Part shown: in pieces, positions 1 to 6,320 of the stretch
Position numbering within the stretch: position 1 is the stretch's first letter
Layout of the letters: each line of letters opens with the position of its first letter
NCBI GenBank assembly: GCA_025927665.1
Contig: JAICKZ010000039.1
Span: 1-14,630, forward strand
Reading direction: 5' to 3'
DNA: 14,630 bases
From: Steroidobacteraceae bacterium
GTDB lineage: Bacteria; Pseudomonadota; Gammaproteobacteria; Steroidobacterales; Steroidobacteraceae
Made by a program: the position numbers and the translations under genes
The notes under the pieces: generated by a model
The model's input: the letters and a program-made list of their open reading frames with translations, nothing else
What the model was told of the DNA's origin: nothing
Databases searched by the model: none

Positions 1-901
1 ATTTGCCAGCGGTACTGAGAAGTTCCAATGCTTCTTCAGGATTGCCATTGGCTGTTGCCACCGCAGCCAAACCACTCATCGCATATACTTTGCCGCGTGC
101 GTAATTTAGCTGTTCGCCAAGTTGCAACGCGGTATTAAAGTTATCACGTGCTTCATCCCAACGTTGTAAATGCTCCAACGCTGAACCAATGTTATACGTC
201 GTCACAAGCTGTTCACGTACCATATTTTCTTTGCGCTGCGCGGCAAGTATGCTTTTGTAAATATCCAATGCCTGATCATAGTCGCCGAGTCGGTTGTACA
301 GCGTTGCGACACTACTGAGCGCAGTGATGGCATGTTGTGGTAAGTGAACTTGTTCAAACAATGATTGTGCTTGTTGGAGATCTGCAAGTCCATTGGCACA
401 TTGTCCCTGCAAGCCGTATACGTAGCCACGTTCCAGCAGGCTTTCTGCAAGCATCTCGTTATCATGGTTGGTCTTCGCCACCGTGACTGCTTGAACATAT
501 AGTTCAAGTGCATGAGCGAAGTTGCCATCGCTTTCGGCGATCAGGCCCGTACATATCAAAGCACCGGCGCGTAATCCCTGACGCTGCACCTGTGGTATTA
601 GCTCGTCGATAGTTTTGGCTTCTTGTTCGGCAGCGTTGTGATCGCGTTCGCTGTAGTAATCGCATAACTGCATATGCGCCAATGCTGCCAGATCGGGATT
701 CGGATCATGCTTCAGTAAATCCAGTGCCGCCTCCGCATCTCGTTTGCTTTCTTCAGGATCACTACGCATCGCGATCTTGCTATTGGCGATCAGTGCCTCT
801 GCAGTATGATTGGCTGCGAATGCAGGAATAGCAACAACCGACAGCGTGACAAGCGCGACGTAGTTGATCAGCCAATGGCGGGAAAATAAGCGTGCAGTCA
901 T
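1..901 (-). CDS. Exported TPR-repeat protein, N-terminal part (partial, runs off the left edge)
   Basis: The reverse strand has an uninterrupted frame from an ATG at 901-899 to the window edge, 300 codons without a stop. It starts with a Sec-type signal peptide: basic MTARLFSRHW, a hydrophobic core around residues 12-26, and a probable cleavage after PAFA near residue 29. The rest is helical with TPR character from about residue 120 to 300, for example blocks around ALELYVQAV, LGDYDQALDIYKSI, LQRWDEARDNFNTAL and GNPEEALELL, each with the A-x-x-x-Y/F or G-x-x-x-A spacing of TPR helices. Periplasmic TPR arrays of this kind often precede a membrane-anchored GGDEF or histidine kinase domain in gammaproteobacteria, but that part lies outside the window, so the output domain is unknown. 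It follows a co-directional acetyltransferase gene by 83 bases. No Shine-Dalgarno sequence is seen; TATAAT lies 2 bases before the ATG. Confidence 0.85.
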   Translation of the reverse strand, partial: MTARLFSRHWLINYVALVTLSVVAIPAFAANHTAEALIANSKIAMRSDPEESKRDAEAALDLLKHDPNPDLAALAHMQLCDYYSERDHNAAEQEAKTIDELIPQVQRQGLRAGALICTGLIAESDGNFAHALELYVQAVTVAKTNHDNEMLAESLLERGYVYGLQGQCANGLADLQQAQSLFEQVHLPQHAITALSSVATLYNRLGDYDQALDIYKSILAAQRKENMVREQLVTTYNIGSALEHLQRWDEARDNFNTALQLGEQLNYARGKVYAMSGLAAVATANGNPEEALELLSTAGK

Positions 902-903
902 TT

Positions 904-909
904 ATTATA
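904..909 (-). promoter_or_regulatory. Possible -10 box touching the start of the TPR gene
   Basis: On the reverse strand the bases just before the ATG at 901 read CTATAATAA, containing a perfect TATAAT. No good -35 hexamer is present at 16-18 bases upstream (about 3 of 6 matches at best) and there is no ribosome binding site. If it is a working -10 box, transcription would begin at or inside the start codon and the mRNA would be leaderless. It may equally be chance in an AT-rich gap. Confidence 0.2.
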
Positions 910-984
910 GGTGGCGTAAAAAATCACTGAATATTCTAGGGCTTTTGTTCGTGAGATTACCGAGCATTTTACAGATTCAATTAC

Positions 985-1278
985 TTAAACTGTGCTCATA
1001 GTGGTAGTTCTTGCCAATAATGACTGATACTCAATGTGACGCTTGATATAAATGGCCACAAACGGACAGCGGGGCACGACTTTTTCACCGTCTTCACGTA
1101 ACAGATCCAATGCACCTTTGACTAACTGCGAACCAATGCCTTGACCATTGATGGCTGCCGGGACCTCGGCATGAGTCATGGTGACGATGCCGTTGTTGCG
1201 GTGATAGTCGATTAGCGCCAACCCCGCGTCGGTTTCCATTTCAAAGCGGTTGGCAGATCGGTTGTCGCGTACTGTCAT
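985..1278 (-). CDS. Small GNAT-family N-acetyltransferase (YjdJ/CG-type)
   Basis: A 97-residue protein with the compact GNAT fold of the Acetyltransf_CG (YjdJ-like) group, whose members are usually 90-100 residues. The hallmark order is present: strand IVTMTHAEVP (residues 31-40), acetyl-CoA pyrophosphate loop NGQGIGSQLV (44-53), helix GALDLLRE, strand KVVPRCPFVAIYI with Cys71, and the HIEY segment at 81-84 (HPEY in most relatives). Small GNATs of this group bind acetyl-CoA but their acceptor substrates are largely unknown. The gene is divergent from lnt, leaving a 69-base shared gap, and is followed in the same direction by the TPR gene, so the two may be co-transcribed. The ATG at 1278 gives the full family length; the ribosome binding site is weak. 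Confidence 0.85.
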   Translation of the reverse strand: MTVRDNRSANRFEMETDAGLALIDYHRNNGIVTMTHAEVPAAINGQGIGSQLVKGALDLLREDGEKVVPRCPFVAIYIKRHIEYQSLLARTTTMSTV

Positions 1279-1300
1279 GATGATTTCATCTGTATCGCAA

Positions 1301-1316
1301 TTGAGTGTGTGATAAT
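1301..1316 (+). promoter_or_regulatory. Candidate extended -10 promoter for the lnt operon
   Basis: The short divergent gap between the acetyltransferase and lnt contains TGTGATAAT: an extended -10 TG and a GATAAT hexamer (5 of 6 matches) at 1311-1316. A start site near 1323 would give a leader of about 25 bases before the GTG of lnt. There is no convincing -35 hexamer, which extended -10 promoters can tolerate. Confidence 0.3.
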
Positions 1317-1347
1317 GCCATATTAATTACCAGAAACGTGCTCGACA

Positions 1348-2850
1348 GTGCATTCTATTTTGTCTCGATACCTGCTTATTCTCTCCGTATTTTCCGGTGT
1401 TTTACTGCCTTTGGCGTTTGCACCGTTTGGAATCTGGCCGTTGGCTTTGGTCTGTCCAGCATTATTATTTCTGCTATGGAACAACTTAACACCGAGGCGC
1501 GCAGCAGCAGTTGGGTTCTGGTTCGGGATGGGCGCGTTCGGAGCTGGAACCTACTGGTTGTACAACAGCATCTACAGCATTGGCCATGCGCCAATCGTAT
1601 TGACTTTATTTCTCATGTTAGGCATGGCGGCATTGATGGCCAGTTATTTCACTGTGTTCGGCTACATCCAGGCGCGCTGGATTCCGGCATCGGGTGCATT
1701 GCGATACTTGGTCGCCTTGCCCGCGCTATGGCTATTATGCGAATGGTGGCGCGGCTGGTTTGTCAGTGGTTTTCCATGGATGTCGCTGGGTTATGCACAA
1801 ATCGATACACCCCTTGCGGCGTTCGCGCCCTTGCTAGGTGTGTATGGAGTTGGTTACTTGTGCGTGTTGATCGCGGGGGCGCTGACATTATTGATTGTGG
1901 GAAAGAAAGCTCAACGCGTCATCGCCGTAGCAGTGTTGGTTGTGCCTTGGTTATGTGCATGGCCGCTATGGCATCACATATGGACTCAACCGGTTCGCTC
2001 GCCCATCACCGTGGCTGTTGTGCAAGGCTCGATACAGCAAGATCTAAAATGGTCGCAGGAGTGGCGTGATAAAACATTAGACCTTTATTACGAATTATCA
2101 GCACCCTATTTCGGCACTCAACTCATGGTATGGCCCGAGGCTGCATTGCCCGATCGATCCAGTGAACTGGTGAGTTATCTCAGTCCCTTATGGAGTGAAG
2201 CGCATGCCAAGAACACCGACATATTAATGGGATTGGTTCACGACGATGTGCAGACTGATCGTCTCTACAACGGTGTATTAGCATTGAGTGACGATGTGCA
2301 GTGGTACCACAAAAAACATTTGGTGCCGTTCGCAGAATATTTTCCCGTACCTAAATTCATACGCAGCTGGTTGCGCATGATGAGTTTACCTTACAGTGAT
2401 TTGACTCCAGGTGATGAGATGCAAAAACCGCTTGATGCCGCGGGTGAAAAGATTGCTGTTTCAATTTGTTATGAAGATGGATTTGCAACTGAGCAACTTT
2501 ATGCATTGCAAGAAGCCACACTCATGGTGAATGTCACCAATGACGCTTGGTTCGGTGATTCGATCGCCGCACCTCAGCATCTGGAAATCAGTCGCATGCG
2601 TGCATTGGAAGCCGGACGCGATATGATTCGTGCCGCCAACGATGGTATTTCGGCCTTGATCGACAGTGATGGTAAAGTGCGTGCGACGCTGCCTCGATTT
2701 AAAGCTATGGTGTTAAGCGGCACTGTGCAACCGCGAAGCGGATTGACTCCCTACGCTCGCATGGGTAATTGGCCGATACTGATTTTTTGCACTTTGCTGT
2801 CGTTGCTAACTGGGTATTTGCATCGCAGACATGTTCGCACTGTTTATTAA
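1348..2850 (+). CDS. lnt: Apolipoprotein N-acyltransferase
   Basis: Lnt transfers an acyl chain from phospholipid to the N-terminal cysteine of diacylated apolipoproteins in the inner membrane, the last step of lipoprotein maturation. The 500-residue length fits the family (about 500-530). Several hydrophobic membrane segments cover residues 8-215, including the PLAFAPFG and SGFPWMSLGYAQ motifs. A periplasmic carbon-nitrogen hydrolase domain follows (about 220-470), and a last membrane segment lies near 474-490. The catalytic triad is intact: Glu264 in VWPEAALP, Lys322 in YHKKHLVPFAEYFP, and Cys374 in SICYEDGF; the later VNVTNDAWFGDS motif (394-405) is also typical. The start is GTG with only a weak ribosome binding site, but it gives the expected N-terminal length. 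It is the first gene of a compact run with uppP (18-base gap) and the amidase. The usual neighbours ybeX/ybeY are not in the window. Confidence 0.96.
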   Translation: MHSILSRYLLILSVFSGVLLPLAFAPFGIWPLALVCPALLFLLWNNLTPRRAAAVGFWFGMGAFGAGTYWLYNSIYSIGHAPIVLTLFLMLGMAALMASYFTVFGYIQARWIPASGALRYLVALPALWLLCEWWRGWFVSGFPWMSLGYAQIDTPLAAFAPLLGVYGVGYLCVLIAGALTLLIVGKKAQRVIAVAVLVVPWLCAWPLWHHIWTQPVRSPITVAVVQGSIQQDLKWSQEWRDKTLDLYYELSAPYFGTQLMVWPEAALPDRSSELVSYLSPLWSEAHAKNTDILMGLVHDDVQTDRLYNGVLALSDDVQWYHKKHLVPFAEYFPVPKFIRSWLRMMSLPYSDLTPGDEMQKPLDAAGEKIAVSICYEDGFATEQLYALQEATLMVNVTNDAWFGDSIAAPQHLEISRMRALEAGRDMIRAANDGISALIDSDGKVRATLPRFKAMVLSGTVQPRSGLTPYARMGNWPILIFCTLLSLLTGYLHRRHVRTVY

Positions 2851-2868
2851 CCACTTATCAAACAAATT

Positions 2869-3657
2869 ATGAATGATTCTTTTCAATCGGTATTGCTTGG
2901 CATCATCGAAGGCATCACAGAGTTTCTGCCGATCTCAAGTACGGGCCATTTGCTCATAGCGGAAAAATTAGGACTCGGTGCAAGATCTGAACTTTTCAAT
3001 ACGGTCATTCAGGCCGGAGCTATTTTGGCTGTCACTGTCATTTATTGGCAGCGCTTATGGAATTTGCTGATGGAGTTCAAACGACCCGAGAATCGTCTCT
3101 ATGCTTGCAAACTTGCAACGGCATTTATCATCACTGCGATACTGGGTTTTATTGTGATCAATAAAATGGGCTTCAAATGGCCAGAAGAAATTCAACCGAT
3201 TGCATGGGCATTAATTATTGGCGGGGTGTGGATACTGGGCGCGGAGTGGCTGGCCGCTAAGCGACCTGATCATGCCAACGTAACCTGGTCGGGCGCGAGT
3301 GTGGTGGGCGTGGCGCAAATTATTGCCGGAATGTTTCCAGGCACATCGCGTTCTGCAGCAACCATTTTTTCTGCCATGTTAATCGGTGGCACCAATCGCG
3401 TTGCAGCGACTGAATTTGCTTTTCTCGTCGGAATTCCTACCATGTACGCTGCCAGTGCCAATCAATTATACAAGTATGCAAAAGCGGGTGGAGCGGGCGA
3501 AGACTGGACACAATTGATCATTGGCTTTGTGGTCTCTGCCGTTGTTGCTTTCGCGGCGGTGAAATGGTTGTTGCGCTATATTCAAACTCATCGATTCACT
3601 GTGTTTGCCTGGTATCGTATTATTGTTGGCGTGTTGTTATTAATGTTTCTTAAATGA
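2869..3657 (+). CDS. uppP: Undecaprenyl-diphosphatase UppP (BacA)
   Basis: This integral membrane phosphatase converts undecaprenyl diphosphate to the monophosphate, recycling the lipid carrier for peptidoglycan and surface polysaccharide synthesis; extra copies give bacitracin resistance. At 262 residues it matches the family (about 260-275). Both signatures are intact: the (E/Q)-rich motif EGITEFLPISSTGH at residues 14-27, with Glu14, Glu18 and His27 matching the catalytic residues known from E. coli, and PGTSRS at 157-162 with Arg161. About seven to eight hydrophobic segments can be seen. The ATG lies 18 bases after the lnt stop and the frame ends 10 bases before the next gene, so co-transcription is likely; the grouping with lnt makes an envelope biogenesis pair. 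Confidence 0.96.
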   Translation: MNDSFQSVLLGIIEGITEFLPISSTGHLLIAEKLGLGARSELFNTVIQAGAILAVTVIYWQRLWNLLMEFKRPENRLYACKLATAFIITAILGFIVINKMGFKWPEEIQPIAWALIIGGVWILGAEWLAAKRPDHANVTWSGASVVGVAQIIAGMFPGTSRSAATIFSAMLIGGTNRVAATEFAFLVGIPTMYAASANQLYKYAKAGGAGEDWTQLIIGFVVSAVVAFAAVKWLLRYIQTHRFTVFAWYRIIVGVLLLMFLK

Positions 3658-3667
3658 CGATTAACAA

Positions 3668-4543
3668 GTGATGATTACAGTTGCCGCGACACAATTTGCA
3701 TGTAGCGATGATCGAGCCGCCAACTTATTGCGTGCCGAGCAATGGGTACGTGCCGCGCACGCAGGTGGTGCGCAAGTGGTGCTGTTGCAGGAATTGTTTG
3801 AGACACCTTATTTTTGCAAGGATCATGATTTAAAGCATTTTGATTTGGCAATCCCCGTCGCAGACAATCCCGCTATCAAACGAATGCAGCAACTGGCTCG
3901 CGAATTGAATGCGGTGTTACCGGTCAGTGTGTTTGAACGTGCTGGCAATGCATTTTTCAATTCAGTTGCAATGATTGATGCCGATGGTGAATTGTTGGGC
4001 GTGTATAGAAAGGCACATATTCCGGAAAGTCCTGGATATCACGAGAAGTTTTTCTTTTCTCCCGGAGATACTGGTTTTCGTGTGTGGCGTACACGTTACG
4101 GCGTGATCGGTGTCGGTATTTGCTGGGATCAATGGTTCCCTGAATGCGCACGCATCATGGCATTGCAAGGTGCGGAGTTGTTGTTGTACCCAACCGCGAT
4201 TGGTGAAGAACCGCAAGATAAAAGTATTGATTCACAACCGCATTGGCAACGTTGTATGCAGGGACATGCAGCAGCGAATATCATACCCGTGATTGCATCC
4301 AATCGCATTGGTATGGAGCAGGGTGGAAATTGGCAAGTGCAGTATTACGGGTCTTCGTTCATCACCGATCATACCGGCGCCATCGTGCAACAATGTGATC
4401 GAGTGAGTGAGAGCATGATCACTGCAAGTTTCGATTTGAACAAGATTCGCACCTACCGTGAATCTTGGGGCGTGTTTCGCGATCGTCGTGTGGATCTGTA
4501 CAAGCCATTGCTGACCCTGGATGGACAGGTTAAATGCGATTAA
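3668..4543 (+). CDS. aguB: N-carbamoylputrescine amidase (AguB-like, nitrilase superfamily)
   Basis: AguB hydrolyses N-carbamoylputrescine to putrescine, CO2 and ammonia in the agmatine route of polyamine synthesis in the cytoplasm. The 291-residue protein is a single carbon-nitrogen hydrolase domain with the Glu-Lys-Cys triad: Glu42 in LLQELFETPYFC, Lys115 in YRKAHIPESPGYHEKFFF, and Cys152 in GICWDQWFPE. The stretches ELFETPYFC, HIPxxPGYHEK, FNPGDTGF-like SPGDTGF, ICWDQWFPE and YPTAIG are characteristic of AguB rather than of generic nitrilases. Translation may start at GTG 3668 or at the ATG immediately after it (3671); the ribosome binding site is weak for both. The usual partner agmatine deiminase (aguA) is not adjacent; the gene instead ends an lnt-uppP run. 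A related omega-amidase activity cannot be fully excluded. Confidence 0.9.
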   Translation: MMITVAATQFACSDDRAANLLRAEQWVRAAHAGGAQVVLLQELFETPYFCKDHDLKHFDLAIPVADNPAIKRMQQLARELNAVLPVSVFERAGNAFFNSVAMIDADGELLGVYRKAHIPESPGYHEKFFFSPGDTGFRVWRTRYGVIGVGICWDQWFPECARIMALQGAELLLYPTAIGEEPQDKSIDSQPHWQRCMQGHAAANIIPVIASNRIGMEQGGNWQVQYYGSSFITDHTGAIVQQCDRVSESMITASFDLNKIRTYRESWGVFRDRRVDLYKPLLTLDGQVKCD

Positions 4544-4804
4544 TCAATGCTCTAGTGTCAGGTATCGCAACGTCGTTCCTACGAAAGTGTCTATAGTAAG
4601 CGTGGCCAGTAATAAATAACACCGCTTACCTTGAGCATGTCAAAGGATTCATAAATAGAATGATTCCCTCCGTTGATAGAAGTAAGACTTACCATGGTGG
4701 ATTTCAGAAATATATTTTACTGGACTCGAACTTCGCGGGAATGTTGTAGTGCAGATATGTATGCGTGACGTGATTGTTTTCGTTTATCGATTTAGAGGTT
4801 TGTC
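4544..4804 (+). other. Intergenic gap before ugd, with an imperfect inverted repeat
   Basis: These 261 bases carry no plausible gene. A perfect 7-base inverted repeat, GTAAGCG at 4596-4602 and CGCTTAC at 4623-4629, brackets an AT-rich 20-base centre; there is no T tract, so it is more like a protein-binding site than a terminator. A ribosome binding site, GAGG at 4795-4798, lies 6 bases before the GTG of ugd. No convincing -35/-10 pair was found, although the length suggests that ugd has its own promoter here. Confidence 0.4.
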
Positions 4805-6136
4805 GTGCGTTTAACTATTTTCGGTTCGGGATATGTTGGATTGGTAACCGGTGCCTGCTTCGCAGAGGCAGGTAATCATGTGTTATGCGTGGATGTCGAC
4901 GACCGCAAAATAGAAATGCTTAAGCGTGGTGAGCCACCGATTTATGAACCTGGTCTTGAAGAGTTATTAAAGAAAGGCATCGCATCAGGTCGTTTGAATT
5001 TTACCACCAATGCTGAAGAAGGCGTGAAGCACGGATTGTTCCAGTTCATTGCAGTGGGCACACCACCCGATGAAGATGGTTCTGCCGATCTTAAATATGT
5101 GCTGACAGTTGCGGAGTCCGTCGGTAAGTATGCCGACGAATATCGCATTGTTGTCAACAAGTCCACCGTACCCGTCGGTACTGCAGATAAGGTTAAAGCG
5201 AAAATACGCGAGGTCTTGGCAGCCCGTGGTGCGCAACTTGAATTCGATGTGGTATCCAATCCAGAATTTTTGAAAGAAGGTGCGGCGCTCACCGACTTCA
5301 CACGACCTGATCGTGTGGTGGTGGGCACGGATAATCCACGCACCGCTGAATTATTGAAGTTACTGTATGACCCGTTTACTCGTAATCATGAACGAATGAT
5401 TGTGATGGATGTGCGCTCGTCTGAGTTAACCAAGTACGCAGCCAATGCATTACTGGCGACCAAGATCAGTTTCATGAATGAACTGGCGAACATTGCCGAA
5501 CGGCTGGGTGCAGATATAGAAAAGGTGCGCAATGGCATTGGTTCTGATCCACGCATCGGCTATCACTTTATTTATCCGGGATGTGGTTATGGTGGTTCAT
5601 GTTTTCCCAAAGATGTGCAGGCATTGGCGCGTACTGCACAAGACAATGGATATGAACCTGAAATTCTTAATGCGGTGGAACAAGTTAACTATCGGCAGAA
5701 AGAAGTGTTGTTCACCAAGATCAACAATTATTTCAAAGGGGATCTCAAAGGCAAAACCATTGCCTTGTGGGGATTGGCTTTTAAACCCAATACCGATGAC
5801 ATGCGTGAAGCGGCTAGTCGAACATTGATGGAATCGTTGTGGCAAGCAGGCGCAAAAGTCCGTGCTTATGATCCAGTAGCCACGCATGAAACACGACGCA
5901 TTTATGGTGAGCGTCAAGACTTAACACTGGTCAAATCATCTGCGGAAGCGTTAAAGGGTGCAGACGCATTGGCCATCGCCACTGAATGGCGCGAATTTCG
6001 TAGTCCTGACTTTGAACAGATACGCTCTTCACTCAAGCATGCCGTGATTTTCGATGGACGTAATTTATATGATCCATTGTTGGTGAAACAGTTTGGCTTC
6101 AAGTATTTTGCAATTGGACGTGGAGATACACTGTAA
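4805..6136 (+). CDS. ugd: UDP-glucose 6-dehydrogenase
   Basis: Ugd oxidises UDP-glucose to UDP-glucuronate with two NAD+, feeding capsule or exopolysaccharide synthesis and lipid A modification. The 443-residue length is typical of the class with a C-terminal domain. In order: Rossmann motif GSGYVG (8-13) with acidic Asp30 for NAD; VGTPPDEDGSADL (84-96); STVPVGT (120-126); NPEFLKEG (152-159); substrate lysine and asparagine in SELTKYAANA (Lys210, Asn214); catalytic Cys266 in GYGGSCFPKD with Asp270; and the C-terminal LWGLAFKPNTDDMREA motif. All key residues are present. The start is GTG, chosen because GAGG sits 6 bases upstream and the first strand MRLTIFGSGYVG has the normal length. No glycosyltransferase or capsule gene is adjacent, so its product pathway is not shown by context. 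Confidence 0.97.
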   Translation: MRLTIFGSGYVGLVTGACFAEAGNHVLCVDVDDRKIEMLKRGEPPIYEPGLEELLKKGIASGRLNFTTNAEEGVKHGLFQFIAVGTPPDEDGSADLKYVLTVAESVGKYADEYRIVVNKSTVPVGTADKVKAKIREVLAARGAQLEFDVVSNPEFLKEGAALTDFTRPDRVVVGTDNPRTAELLKLLYDPFTRNHERMIVMDVRSSELTKYAANALLATKISFMNELANIAERLGADIEKVRNGIGSDPRIGYHFIYPGCGYGGSCFPKDVQALARTAQDNGYEPEILNAVEQVNYRQKEVLFTKINNYFKGDLKGKTIALWGLAFKPNTDDMREAASRTLMESLWQAGAKVRAYDPVATHETRRIYGERQDLTLVKSSAEALKGADALAIATEWREFRSPDFEQIRSSLKHAVIFDGRNLYDPLLVKQFGFKYFAIGRGDTL

Positions 6137-6252
6137 CTTTTACCGCAGTCTTCAGAGTGAATCACTAAACACGTTGAGTTGCGTAAAACAGCGATTGCAA
6201 CTACGGTTAAATCTGGATAGGTTCGCTAAATCGATTGATTAATTCAACTGAT

Positions 6253-6282
6253 GCAGTGTCGCATTTCATTTCGCGACGCTGC
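6253..6282 (+). terminator. Stem-loop between ugd and the protease gene
   Basis: GCAGTGTCGC (6253-6262) and GCGACGCTGC (6273-6282) pair as a 10-base stem with a single G-U pair, around a 10-base loop. What follows is TTAAAATT rather than a run of T, so it is a weak Rho-independent terminator for ugd at best; it could instead be a structured element in the leader of the protease transcript, whose ATG lies 39 bases downstream. Confidence 0.4.
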
Positions 6283-6320
6283 TTAAAATTAGATCTCAAT
6301 AAATATTTGGGGAGTTCATC

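Noticed and set aside
1305..2069. 254-codon open frame in a second frame over lnt
   Set aside because: It is overlapped by the intact lnt gene; its translation shows no domain, and its arginine- and cysteine-rich composition is typical of an out-of-frame shadow.
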